Positions 43,882 through 54,888 are shown, counted from the first letter of the stretch. The stretch: 64,000 nucleotides of DNA from Poa pratensis (GCA_947311845.1 CAMZMU010000060.1:2687983-2751982), one strand, 5' to 3'. Program-made: numbers and translations. The notes: generated by a model not told the origin, from the sequence alone.

Positions 43882-46671
43882 TGTAGTGCCCCGACCCGAC
43901 TGCTATACAGTGATGCTGTGTGTCACCGGTTAAGCGATACAACCGGAGGTTACGGGTTTACCAATCCCCGGCCAAAACGTTTGGCAGGCATTGCTCGGAA
44001 TTGATCATCGGCAACGCAACACCCCGATTGATGCCTTAACACAGGCACAACTATCAATGCATAATAGAGAGATCAAGACTTGTGGAACAACTGGCACATC
44101 ACAGACTTTACGACTCAAAGCATTATAGTTCAACTCTTATAGTAGAGAAAGATAGCAAATTACAACCAGAGGTCACAGACCCAACATTACAACATGCGGA
44201 AGCAAAATAAGTTGTTCTAAACAACAAGACCCAAATTATGGCCTAAGAGGCCTACAGATAAACATTCAAGCGCCAGCTGTTCCGAGATGTCCCAAGCTGC
44301 CACCTGGGAACCCCAGACTACTCGTCGACGTCCACAAAGAACCCACCTTCGAGGTCGGTGAAGTCCTCCTCTGAAACAAAGCAAACGACGTTGAGTTCGA
44401 CGAACTCGCTAGATTATATATAGAGCTTTAGCTCGATGAGGCTTTCAAAGTTTTATGGGTGTTTTGCATAAAGCTGATTTTATTTATAGAAACATAACTC
44501 AATGGCATCGACTAACCAGAGTATTTTTAAAAGAGGTAAGAAGTAACTCTTTTCTTTGATCACCTTTCTCATCATCAACCACCATCAACCACTGTACCTG
44601 TTCTACTAAGGCACCTCCCCGAATCACCCTCGAGAAAGCTCACCTTGCATTCTTGAGTAGTACCTTTAGTACTCAGTTTTTAATCATTCCGTTCAAGTTA
44701 TTCTATGATCTTATCGTCCTTTCCCAAGTTGTCCGTAACCGTGGACACGGCTTTTCGAAAATTTAACCCTGCCGGGGTGCACTGTGTTTACCTTCGGTAC
44801 CGCCCGGCTCATTGCCTACGCTTAGCTATCTTCCGGAGAAAGCCGGCAGAGTGGGAACGGTTACAACCTTTACCTTGCTTGAGACTAACCCAGGATCATC
44901 AGTGAGGACGGGACTCTAATCCAATAAAATTGACATTTGGAACCGCATGCAATATTATAGTGGAGAAAATATTTGCGAAAAATAGGATAAGACATGCTCA
45001 GAGGGGGGATTACGCTTGCCTTGCTCAACGTGCTGGTAGTACGGATCGTCGGGGATTGCGGTGTAACCCCGGCTGCTTGATCTATCGAAGCATAACAACG
45101 GAAGAACAATCAATCACCACACAAGCTTTAACAAATGCAATGCGCAAACACATGATGACATGCCATTTTAAATCCCGGGATGAGGATGATTCAATTTATT
45201 CAACTTAAACGGAGTTCGGATGCTTAGAGGGGCACATCTCGAATACCCCGTGGAGTTAGGTAGTGTAGCATCTTTGCTTATTGGTTTGAATAGATGGAAC
45301 CCTAATGTTAACTTGCATATGAATGACATGAGCATGTGAGAGATGCAGGGTTTAGGTGATTAAATCATTCTTGAAATCCAAACCAAAAAGGGAACTGAAA
45401 GGGGTGTTGAAACAGGTTCATTGGAGTATCCGGATTCAAGTCCGGAAAATTCCGGGTCTGGTACCGGGAGCAATCCGGTTTCAGGTCCGGATAATTCCGG
45501 GTTTGGCACCGGAAAGATAGAATCCGGAATTATTTCCGAGCCAATTCTGAGTGTATACCGGGCGAAAACGGGCTGAGTCCAGTAGCCATTTTCTCGGTCC
45601 GGAATAAAATCCGAAAAATTCCGGGAATGGCACCGGATTTTCCAAATCGACGGAGAGGTGCTACGAACTCGAGCTACGTGTTACGATCGAACGAAAGGAG
45701 GGCACGGGGATGTTCGCCAGCTCACCCTGAGCTAGTAGGAGGAGACGGCGAGGTCGGGGATGGTCGGAATCGACGGAGAACTTGCTCGGAGTGCGGCGGA
45801 GGGCGTGGACGGCGAACTCGATTCCCGTAATTGTACTGCGTCCTGGCCCGATTCCTTCGGCGTGGACGGAGAGGAGGACGCGACGAAGCTTCTGGCGGTC
45901 TTCGATTTGCTCGGAGAAGCTCCAATCAACGGCGACAGGCGGCGGCCATGGCGACTAGGTCGCGGGCTCGTGGGGAGAGAGATGGGGAGAAGAGGGAGCA
46001 GGTGCGCGAGTGGATAGAGGAGCAGGGCCTCGTGGTGCTCTTCGTCCTGCAGGGGAGAGGCAGAGGAGGGGGGCCCGACGCAGCGCGTCGTGCGAGCGCG
46101 GCACGGCGGCATGGCGCCAGTGCAGAGGAGAGAGACGGCGGCGATTTGCGAAAACCCCACCGGCAGTTTCCTTCCATCACAGATAGGTCCTTCTCTGTTT
46201 TAATTTTAAAAACCTGTGGCTTTAGGGATTTTATTTGGGCACTAAATCATCTCCAAAAATTATGACAAAATTGGGGGAGGCTCCCCTTAGCCTGTAGATG
46301 CTCCACAAATTTTGGTGTCTCAAAATAAAATGTTTTGTACCACTTTTGTTCATAGGGTTCAATTAAGGCATTTTGCTAAAATCCCAAATTATAATCCTTT
46401 AGAAATATAAGATGTCAAAGTTCTAAATAGTATTTTTGAACTCTTGGAACTTCCTTGACAAATATAAGATGTCAAAGTATTTTTGTTTTGCAAGTTTGAG
46501 TGCCTTCATTGTTTTGAGATTTGTTGGAGCAAGTTTGGCATTTTGTTTTTCAATGTTGCCAAACCAATTAGGGTGTTGTTTAGCAACTTAAAATGGATGC
46601 CATGATGCAATGAAACACAAAAGCGAAAATTTTACTCGGGTTTTTAGGTTCTCAAACTTTGGGCTGTTACA
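43882..46671 (-). repeat. Element 4 right (5') LTR (2790 bp)
   Basis: It starts TGTAGTGCCCCGACCC and ends GGGCTGTTACA next to TSD CTTAT. A CCGGAA/TTCCGG-rich segment lies at 45425-45645. A GC-rich block (45640-46160) gives long chance frames on both strands. The TATA-like CTATATATAA (minus strand) is at 44414-44423, a plausible U3/R border. It lacks the 500-bp segment present at 29272-29770 of the left LTR. Confidence 0.9.
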
Positions 46672-46944
46672 CTTATCCACAGGGACGGGGGGAAGTACCC
46701 GAGAGGGAGCCTGGCCTCCTGCCGAGAACTCGGGCTCTCGGGTCCTTCCTTGCCTTCTTGCTTGATTCGGGGACCCGGCAGGCCCCCAGGACCGGAGCCC
46801 TTTGTCGACGTAGGCCTTGCGTGTCCTGACGGTGAACCCGCCAGCTTGACTTGAGTCTTGGTCTTGTCCATCTTCATCTTGGGACCACTAGGGTGGACCC
46901 ACTTTGGCAGCACTAGGGGAACTCCGTGTTCCACTGCTGCGACA
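46672..46944 (-). repeat. Element 3 left (3') LTR, second segment
   Basis: It resumes with the duplicated CTTAT and then CCACAGGGAC, matching 52858 onwards in the right LTR, and ends GCTGCGACA. The internal side continues GTAGCCCCCGGG, whose minus-strand GGGGGCTAC is a polypurine tract. Confidence 0.9.
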
Positions 46945-47389
46945 GTAGCCCCCGGGCATGGTCCCGGCGGCTCTTGCTCTAGCTGCCGGGGCTATGGCCT
47001 AAAGATAGGTCAAAGTGGGTCCCCGGGCACCTGGTCTTCCTTGCTCTGCTCCGTTGGGGACCCGCCGAGGCGAGGTAGAGACGAGCCCCCGGGTCCTGTT
47101 GACTGAATCGCGGCGAACGTTGCGATTCATACGGACTCCGTGCTTATCTTGGAATCCAACGGGCGAGACGCGTAGAAATCGGCACGCCCCCTCGATCCCC
47201 ACGTCCGTCGGAGTAATGAGGCCGCGACGCGACGTGTGGGATGCCTTATAAGCCACGACTGGCTTCCACTGTAGCCGTTACTTCTCCAGATTCGCCGAAA
47301 TCCCCAAATCGCCGCCTCCGCCTTCGTCCTCCTGACTCTGCTCCGCTACCTCCTCCTGCTGCCATTGCACCAACCTCCCTTCTGCTCCA

Positions 47390-50300
47390 ATGGCTCGACT
47401 GAAAGCTCTCGCCCGGAGGAAGAAGAGCGCGGGGGCCTCGCCCACCGAGAAGCCGCTGTCCCCAAAAACCAAGAGATCGCGGCGGAGATCGGCGCGCAAC
47501 GCCAAGTGGGCTGAACTCAAGAAGCAGACGGCCTTGTTCCCCAGCTGCTTCGCCGGCGATGCGGAGATGATGCGGAAGGCGGGCACTTCGGGGTGATGGA
47601 GTCTGTCGGCGCCGATGGTGTCCCAGCCAGGAAAGCGTCGGAGATCTTTCCGCCGTCGGCGACCAGGACACCCACGCAGATCCCCATTTTCGACAGCTTC
47701 ATGTTGATGGGGCTTGTCCCCCTTTCTCTGATTTCTTCATGGAGATCTTGCGCGCGTACAAGCTGAAGCTCTTGCATCTGACGCCAGGCGCAATTCTCGA
47801 CTTGTCGGTCTTCGCTTACGCCTGCGAGGCGTTCGTCGGGGTGATGCCGTCCGTGGCGCTGTTCCGCCACTTCTTCTACCCTCGCATTGGGGGCAAAGGC
47901 TGGATGGGAGGCAGTGTCACGTTCTGCTTCCGTCCGAAGATCAAGTGGGCCTACCCCCTTATGGAGACCAAATCCAAATGGGATGAGTGGAGGGATCACT
48001 GGTTCCTGGTCGGGGTGCCGGAAGCCGATGTTCAACTTGAGGAGCCGATGGAGCGCCCAGTGGATCTGGACACTTGGAGAAGCGTCAGCTTGCAGGATGA
48101 ACAATTCTCGGCGGTCGTGGCGCGCTTCGGACTTCTTCGCGAGAAAGGAGTTTCCGGGGCCGCCATCGTTGCTCATTTCCTCCGCAACCGCCTTGCGCCG
48201 CTGCAGAAGCGCCCACACCCGGCCTGGAACTTCCAGGGCCCCAGGGATCCATCTCGCCTGAGGTGTCCCGATATGGAAGAAATCCTTGTCCGGGATAACG
48301 TGAGAGGGACCTTCACTCCGGGGGTCAAGTACCAGCTGCCCAAAGGATTTCTGCCTCTGTGTGACGACCCGGAGAAGGACAAGATTCTGGCGCAGATGCC
48401 GGTCTGCAACGCCTTTGGTATTGTAGGCCGGGCTGACCACGGGCCCAAACCTCCTGCGGTGAAGACCCGCAGGGCCAAGGCACCTTCCAGCCCCGAAGAA
48501 GGAGAACTCTGGGAGTCCAACGACGAGAGCGAGGAGGAATCCGAAGAGGAATTCTCCGGCTCTGATGATGACGAAGGTGGCGACGGGCACGAGACCGACG
48601 CCTCCAACAGAGATGGAGTTGCTGGCGACGACCCGGTTGCCAGCGATGACGACGATGAAGATGACGACGATGATGATGACGGTGACGACGACGAGGAGAA
48701 GGCTGCTCCGCCCCCGCATTCTGCCCGCGGGGTCGATGCTGCCCCAGACCCGAGTGTCCGCAGCCGTTCCCCGCCAGTTGTGGTGGTGGGGAATGATGAC
48801 GACCATGTGGATGAGGAAGCGAGCGCCGCAGACTTCGTCCGAGCCCCCCGCCAGAAAGCTTCCACCTGCCGCCTGTCGCCCGTGATGGAGCCGCCTGCTG
48901 CCTTGGGAGAGCCGCCGGCGAGCCCCCAAGCTTCTTCCGCTGCGTCGGTAGATGTTCCCCCGTCAATGGGCAACAAACGCACCCGGGAGTAAGCCTCTTC
49001 TTCGCTTCTTTCTTATGTTTTGCATTTCCCGCCTTCCCCAAGGAAAATGACCGAATGTTGGTGCAGGGGTACTCCTTCCTTGGGTACTGGCAAGAGGCGG
49101 CGTGACACGGCGGAGGACGACACCGCCACTAGCTTCGGAGCCGGTGGAGGGGGATGCTTCCTCCTCCCATAGCAGAACTTGAAGGCCGTCGGGGGAGCGG
49201 AGTGGGGAGCGTGACGGCGACCTCCCTAGCTCACCCGGGAAAGGCGCTCGACGTCCTGACGCCCGAGCAAGCAGGTAACCCAGAGCTTGCGGGTAACATC
49301 GCTTTTTTGACGCACCAATGCTTTTCCTGACATCCTTTCGCTTCCAGATGCTTCAGTGGCCAATGTTTTTCACCCGGTGGCCCTCTCGGTGGAGCTAGCC
49401 AGGAGAAACCACCTTCCCTCTCGCCTTCAGAGGGTCAAGAGGTGACCAAGGGCGTCCCGAGTTCGCGGGCTGCGGGGACGCAGACCGCGAACCCTGTTCC
49501 GGGTCCAAGCCCTGACTTGATGGAAAGCTCCTTGATGACTGGGGCAGTGTTAACAACTTTTGCCGCCTTTTCCACTGACTCCGGCGCCAGTGAGGAGATG
49601 GCGGCGCTGATGAAGATCAAAGAGAGCCTGGCTGCCAACCGCACGAAAAGTGTGCCTGCCCCGGGAGGTCCCCCGGCAGCTACTCCAGGGTTCACCATTA
49701 GTGGTGACAACGCGATGGATGCCATCCTCCGCGGGATAGCTCAACTGGACAAAGATCTGTGCGACCGGAGGCCGCCGTCGTGGGGACCATCGAGAGTGCC
49801 GAGGACCTGATCCAGAAGGGGATGAACAAGCTGAACCGCTTGGCAACCCAGATCACCATCCTGCACCAGGCTCTTGAGAAGAAAGATGCAGACCGGACGG
49901 CCGAAAGTGCGCGCCAAGGACAGGCCATCTTGGCGAAAGAGCAGCAGCTGGCATCCCGGGAGGCAGAGCTGGCTGAGAAGGAGAAGACCTTGGAGCTCCA
50001 GAAACACCAGCAGGAGCAGCAGACTGAGAAACGCCTAAGGGAGGCAGAGGACCGCCACCGTGAAGAGCTCGAGGCCAGGGATAAGGACATCCAACTCTGG
50101 AAATCCAAGGAGAAAGAGGCCGTCCAAACCATCGAAGATATCAAGAACGTCCTCCACCAGGAGCAGGAGTCCGCCCAAGCTTTGCAGCAGCAGGCCAAGA
50201 GTGACGGCCAGAAGATGTCAGAGCTGAAGGAGTCCTTGGAGGCGCAGTGCAAAGAGCTCGCAGCACTGAGAGAAGGCAATCAAAAGCTGATCCAGGCCAA

Positions 50301-50708
50301 CTCCCAGGCATCCACTGAGCTGTCTGAGCTTCGCCGTCTTAACCAGGAAGGTTTCGCCGAGGTTGAGGCTGCCTGCGAGTTGGCGACGACGCGAGTGAGG
50401 CGGCTGAATCTGCCCACCGAAGCTCCGGTGCTGGAATCACAGCGTCAGAGTCTGCCCCTCGTCGCGAGATTCATCAGGAAGTGGCCGCTGATCTCCGGTC
50501 TTTCAAGAACAAGATGGTCACCCAGCTTGTGAATGACAAGCATGAGACAAGCAAGGCGACGGCGGCCTTGGTGATGGCGTCCTTCAGGGAGGCCAATCCT
50601 GGCGTTGCCTTGCCAGATTTCTCGACCTCGTCTCCTTCCAGGGCTTCTCTCCACGCGGTGTCGGCTCCCGCGACTGCACTTGCCATGAGGAAATTTCCGC
50701 CTCTCTAG
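47390..50708 (+). pseudogene. Antisense extra ORF (aORF) of element 3, multi-exon-like
   Basis: It is encoded on the strand opposite to gag, between the polypurine tract and gag. The start MARLKALARRKKSAG is at 47390. After a frame change near 47595 comes a globular domain (47720-48350) with FFMEILRAYKLKLLHLTPG, VFAYACEAFVGV and SVALFRHFFYPR. These are the words of the 'putative gypsy-type transposon'/Transposase_28 domain of plant elements. An acidic Asp/Glu linker (48480-48700) follows. Two introns are plausible: GTAAGC at about 48990 to GTGCAG at 49068, and GTAACC at about 49272 to TTCCAG at 49347. The last part (49790-50450) is a long coiled coil, then ATAALVMASFREANPG and a stop at 50706. 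Further frame breaks (about 49180, 49440, 49780, 50460) suggest decay. Function is unknown. Confidence 0.7.
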
Positions 50709-51248
50709 TTGTCCTGCACCATGTTTGGGCACTTCGTGCCCCAAATAAACTTTGCGTCAGATCTCATGTACCAGCTTATTAAAACTTGCTTGTAATAGGC
50801 TAGAACTTGCTATGCTACTCTAGTTCTCGGGTTACTTTTACTTGTCTTTAGCATGTCTTTACTTTTCTCCACGTCCTTGAGGGACCTTCTGGGATGTAAG
50901 CTTACCCGCGAGGCCCTGACTGGTCAGGCATGCGCTCGCGAGCCCTACCGATTCCCAAAAAGCCGCTCACTCTGCTGGCACGCACGTCCCCGGGGTGTAT
51001 CAGGTCTGTGCACCGCTTTTTACCCCCGGGAGAGTCGATACCCCATGAGTGCTCGCACGACGGTCGAGCCTTGCCTTTCTAGTTCCGCACATGTTCTGTT
51101 ACCCGAGAAGTAGATAGCACGTACGACAGAAACAGGTTTGAGGGTAACTTATCTTTTATTCATCATGGAAGTTCTTGAACGACAACGGGCCACTTCAGGG
51201 TACATCTTGCGGCAACACAGTTCTTTCGGGTACACAGCACGACTTGCT
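50709..51248. other. Element 3 spacer between aORF and gag
   Basis: No coding words on either strand. TTATTAAAACTTGCTTGTAATAG (two segments) at about 50776 may belong to the 3' end of an aORF transcript. The pol genes expected here in an autonomous element are absent. Confidence 0.5.
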
Positions 51249-51926
51249 TCAACGACTCTTGCGGGGTGGAAGGTTAGCAGCTTCTTCCATCATGGCACAT
51301 CGGTCAGCTATGTCCCACAAGTCCTCCAGGGTGTCCACAACGCGGATACTCATCTTTTCGCGCATCTTGGGTTGCGGACGTTGACGTGGAAGCGGCGATG
51401 ACGGAAGCCTCGCAGAGGTACTTCGGGTAATGCGGTCGACGACGCCCCGGAACCTCCAGATGTAGTGGCGCAGCGTCTCCTCAGCTTCTTGCTCTAAGTG
51501 ATAGAGGTCGGAGACGGTTGCCGGGTACGGCGTGCAGCAGGTCTTGAGGTGCTGGCTGGCCTGGCCTTCCATGTCCTCCCGTGAGCGACGCCTGGGGTTG
51601 GAGCTCTGGCCAGCACCTTCTTTAGGAAGTTCCATGGGCCGTTTGCCATGGGGGTCCTCAGGCTGTTCCTCTGCTGGAAGTAGTGGCTCGGGGACGGCAG
51701 CGCCGTGGTCGATGGTCGGGGCAGGACTCGTGGGAGCGTGGCATTGGAGAGCGTAGTCCAGCAGGTTTTCCAAGCTGTTGATCCATGCCTTCGCACGGGG
51801 ATCATTCTTGCACTGATCTGGGGGAAAGAGAGAAGCGCCCGGGCCACGCCCAGAGCTTCCTCTAGCCCCCAGCCCTTCCGCGATGCCTGGCACGCTTGCT
51901 CTCCAAGACCTCCCGAGTTCCCGACA
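51249..51926 (-). pseudogene. Element 3 gag, internally deleted
   Basis: The start is taken at ATG 51926 (MSGTREVLES), followed after a frame change by the 51249-51893 frame. After a Pro/Glu-rich leader it jumps directly to SDLYHLEQEAEETLRHYIWRF and then RNPKMREKMSIRVVDTLEDLW. These correspond to the last third of the element 2 capsid. The first two thirds of the capsid and the zinc knuckle are missing. The frame ends at 51249. Confidence 0.7.
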
Positions 51927-52169
51927 TGACTCTTGCTTGTGACTGAGGCAGCTGCTCGCCTTGCCCCGAGGAGACGGCGGTTCCTGGAGCGGATCCGGTC
52001 GCAGATGAGGAGCTAGAGCAGTTCTTGACGATCTTGCCGTAGATCGCGAGCCAGAAGAAGAACTTGACGACGAGCTTGTTTCCGAAGAAGAGGAGCCTGA
52101 CGTAGACTCCGAGGTTGTCGACGATGAGCTTGCCGTCGCGGCTGATGTAGGCGAATCCAGCGCTTGCGC

Positions 52170-52187
52170 CCCCTACCTGGCGCGCCA
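52170..52187 (-). other. Primer-binding site of element 3
   Basis: The minus strand reads TGGCGCGCCAGGTAGGGG, two bases inside the right LTR. It is identical to element 2. Confidence 0.85.
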
Positions 52188-52189
52188 GA

Positions 52190-53124
52190 TGTCGTGTCTC
52201 GATGCACGGACACCGGGAGTATAGGATACCCCCTTTTAGGTTCGGCACGGGGCGCGAAGGAGGCTGAGAATCGTCTTCTCGGGCGGAGTCTAGATCAAGC
52301 TCTCCTCTCCACGATCAAAGCATGCAACCAAAGGGACACAAGGAGCTACCCAGGTTCAGGCCGCCCGGAGGCTAAAAGCCCTACTCCTGCATGTCTGGAT
52401 TGATGGGTTCTTCATAGTGTGGCTTACAATGGAACCTCCCGGATGGGGTACCCGGAAGGGTTTTGGCTGGAGGTAGAAGAAGGACAGATCCTGACCCGGA
52501 GGAGATCACCTTCCCCTCTACCTTCGCAGCCCTAGTCTAGTCTTGCTCTGGTTGACCTTGCCTTGGTTCGACCTCTCCCCCTCCTCCGTGCCTTGGTCCT
52601 CCTTTTATAGGCTAAGGGGTTGCCACAGGGTCACGTGAGGGGCACGAGGGACCTTCGGGGTGAAGGACCCTCCTCATCTAGTTTAGGGGAGACGTGGCCT
52701 CTCCTCAGCCTAGCGTCTCCTTTGGGTTAGGTGGGAGCGTCCGCCTTGGGGTGGACAGGAGCTGACACCACCACGGGCTGTGCTTCCCGCCCGCGCTGCC
52801 TTCGCCTTGCTTCCCAAGTCTTCTGAGGTCTTCCAGCGTGAGGTGGAGAGCTTATCCACAGGGACGTGGGGAAGTACCCGAGAGGGAGCCTGGCCTCCTG
52901 CCGGGAACTCGGGCTCTCGGGTCCTTCCTTGCCTTCTTGCTTGGTTCGGGGACCCGGCAGGCCCCCAGGACCGGAGCCCTTTGTCGACGTAGGCCTTGCG
53001 TGTCCTGACGGTGAACCCGCCAGCTTGACTTGAGTCTTGGTCTTGTCCATCTTCATCTTGGGCCCACATGGGGTGGACCCACTTTGGCAGCACTAGGGGA
53101 ACCCCGTGTTCCACTGCTGCGACA
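52190..53124 (-). repeat. Element 3 right (5') LTR (935 bp)
   Basis: It runs from TGTCGTGTC to GCTGCGACA, with inverted tips TGTCG/CGACA. TATA box (CTATAAAAGG, minus) is at 52601-52610. It is nearly identical to the split left LTR, with scattered substitutions such as in 52290-52330, so insertion was relatively recent. Confidence 0.92.
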
Positions 53125-53274
53125 TGGCTTATTATAGTATTCTTCCAAATCATAGGAACAACGGATTCTATTTCAGGATTCCACCATATCGAGGGCAAGG
53201 GAGATCGGGCTTGCCCTTCGCTTTGCTTGTGCATCTTTCTTTCTTTGTATTTTGAATGAGGGTCTAGATAATAA
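53125..53274. other. Unassigned stretch right of element 3
   Basis: It starts with the TGGCT target duplication, so it was once contiguous with 26775. I recognise no gene or repeat. Confidence 0.5.
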
Positions 53275-53599
53275 CAAGAGGAGTCAAGGTAGAAAAAGTG
53301 TTTTTGGCTCCCAGGATGTGAGATCCTAGCTCAGTGCTTAATAGGATTGATAGAATACTCATATAACCAAGTTGCAACTTCTTTCCGGAAGCTCAACTGA
53401 AAAGAATTCCGAGGTTAAGTCGTGCTTAGCCCAGAGCGATCTAAGGATGGGCGACCGATCGAGAAGTCCTTCCCGGGTAGGCACGAGTGAGGACAAAGTG
53501 GGCAGAAAAGACTAGTGTTGATCTTTGGGGCCAGTATAAAGATTCTAGAGAGCTGCCAGGGGTGACAGGCCCGTCCCAGGGGTGGGCCGGGGTGTTACA
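53275..53599 (+). mobile_element. Cassandra-like TRIM LTR remnant with 5S rRNA-like domain
   Basis: The right end GGGGTGTTACA at 53599 is the typical 3' tip of Cassandra LTRs. Within it, 53408-53480 resembles the 3' half of plant 5S rRNA, including GAGGTTAAGTCGTGCTT and AGGATGGGCGACC. Cassandra is the known terminal-repeat retrotransposon in miniature whose LTR carries a 5S-derived RNA polymerase III promoter. The 5' LTR border is unclear and no second LTR, PBS or internal part is seen, so this is a solo or truncated LTR. Confidence 0.55.
53408..53480 (+). pseudogene. 5S rRNA-like segment (A box, intermediate element, C box)
   Basis: Aligned by eye to plant 5S rRNA: box A region GTTAAG(T)CGTGCTT has one inserted base. 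The intermediate element region is diverged. Box C region GGATGGGCGACC then GAGAAGTCC is well kept. Box C is present in 5S genes as GGATGGGTGACC, so one base differs. It is too diverged to be a functional 5S gene. Confidence 0.55.
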
Positions 53600-53603
53600 C
53601 AGG

Positions 53604-53980
53604 GCCATTGATTCTGCCGTTTTTAAAAATCGTAAAAAAATATTTACAAGTTGCAAAAAAATCTGAATTCTAGATGTAATCAATGAGGTATCCCACAAAC
53701 GTGTAAAAAATCAAATCCAAATACTTTATATTGCGCTACCCAAAAATGATGAAATCTGCAAAATTTGGAGATTTGAAAATATACATATTAAGATCCACAC
53801 TTTTGTAAAATTTGTGTAGCCCAAAATACCAAGTTTTGAAATTGTTTTTTTTACACGTTTGTGGGGTACATAATTGGCGACATCTTGAATTGTTTTTCAG
53901 ATTTTTTAAATGGCGTAAATATTTTTTCAATTTTTTTAAAACACCAGGATCACTGATTCTCGGGAGCACGAAATCTCCTC
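53604..53980. mobile_element. Imperfect foldback (long inverted repeat) element
   Basis: The left arm (about 53605-53760) and the reverse complement of the right arm (about 53815-53977) share, in the same order, TTGATTCTGCCGTTTTTAAA-like, AAAAATATTTAC, AAAAAATCTGAA, CCACAAACGTGTAAAAAA and GC(T)TAC.CAAA words. This is a stem of about 160 bp with many mismatches and a short loop, as in MITE-like or foldback transposons. No clear target duplication was found. Confidence 0.55.
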
Positions 53981-54528
53981 TAAAAAATAACACGCTATAT
54001 TTTTTCCAGCCTGTCGGGTTACCAGGTTTCCATCCTAGGAAGAAGAAGAAGTTGCTTCATGTTTGTCATGGTGATGATTGGCAATTAGTTGGTTCCTCTT
54101 CTGAATTGGAAATGACATCGTTATGTGTTTTTCACTCTGCGATATTGACGTTAAACTTCTAGACAATTGAAATATAATTTTCGTACATGGTTATGCATAT
54201 ATTATTCTGACATTTTTGGATTATATCTTTATTCCTGTTGAAATTCTTTATTTTTTGTACTATATGTGATATTTTTTCTGATACGTTTTTTAAAATATAG
54301 CACGATATAGCGTCTATAGCGTCTAGGTCGCCTTTTTTTAGCACATGATTTCTTTTTACCTTGGTAGACTAGGTGCTTGGTAAAAGAAATATACTATTCA
54401 GATGGACCGTTTGCATGAGTCAGCAGGGTAATGTCAAATTTAGACGACCATTCTAAATATAGATTTGTCGAAAAGTTGTGAAAACTATATTGTTGTTCCG
54501 TTAACGAAATCATGAAGCATGTCATTTG
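53981..54528. other. AT-rich intergenic stretch, nothing recognised
   Basis: No convincing frame, RNA gene or repeat signature on either strand. Confidence 0.5.
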
Positions 54529-54815
54529 AGAACCAACATGTGGTTGGATGGTTAGCAAGGTGGTTGTTTTCCCAGCCCGTCAGAGTTCAAATCATAAGTT
54601 TTACATTGGTGTTTTTTATTAAAGACGGATTATTTTTTAATGGGAGATGACGTTCCCGTCAATAGTCAGGCGTATACGGTGACTTCTTCAATTTCAAAAC
54701 CCGACCGTCGACTCAGCCTTTCAAAGATGCTTATAGGGGTATGTTGTACGTGTAAATATTTATAAGGGTGAGTGTTCGCGCGTGTATACGAACGGCTGCG
54801 TCTAAACTGTTTCTC
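54529..54815 (+). mobile_element. Au-type SINE, diverged
   Basis: The tRNA-like head GTGGTTGGATGGTTAGCAAG (box A region, about 54540) and AGAGTTCAAATC (box B, about 54583) are followed by the characteristic body GGGAGATGACGTTCCCGTCA (about 54641). Next come TACGGTGACTTCTTCAAT, GATGCTTATAGGGGTA, and the tail GTGAGTGTTCGCGCGTGTAT and GCTGCGTCTAAACTGTTT. These are the landmarks of the Au SINE of grasses. A poly-T tail is nearly absent, and the divergence suggests an old insertion. Confidence 0.7.
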
Positions 54816-54888
54816 GTAATAAATAGGAAGCATGTCCAACAAAAGGAAATAAAAACAAAATTCATTTTTTAGTTGGGTCGATGATAGG

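Larger units (their letters stand above)
27444..46671 (-). mobile_element. Element 4: Tekay-like Ty3/gypsy chromovirus
   Basis: Inserted in the left LTR of element 3 with a perfect target duplication CTTAT (27439-27443, 46672-46676). Order on the minus strand is 5' LTR (43882-46671), Met PBS, gag, protease, [CACTA insertion], RT, RNase H, integrase with chromodomain-like tail, PPT, 3' LTR (27444-31523). Without the CACTA insertion it is about 11.9 kb. Frameshifts in gag, protease end, RT/RNase H and integrase make it defective. Confidence 0.92.
26776..53124 (-). mobile_element. Element 3: pol-less Tat-like gypsy retrotransposon with antisense ORF
   Basis: LTRs of about 935 bp lie at 26776-27443 plus 46677-46944 (split) and 52190-53124. 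A perfect 5-bp target duplication TGGCT (26771-26775, 53125-53129) proves the borders. The PBS at 52170-52187 sets the orientation as minus. The internal 5.2 kb holds a gag piece (51249-51926) and a plus-strand extra ORF (47390-50708), with no protease, RT or integrase. Element 4 is inserted in the left LTR. The family matches element 2, which retains pol. Confidence 0.9.

Noticed and set aside
47517..48929. A 470-codon minus-strand open frame, the longest in the window.
   Set aside because: It is the mirror of the aORF coding region. Its Ser/Pro/Arg-rich low-complexity product arises from the Asp/Glu-rich, GC-rich plus strand. No domain words are present.
53125..53274. Possible organellar insertion or gene fragment (a frame with DSISGFHHIEGKGD).
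   Set aside because: I could not recognise a specific organellar gene, and the frame is short and unsupported.
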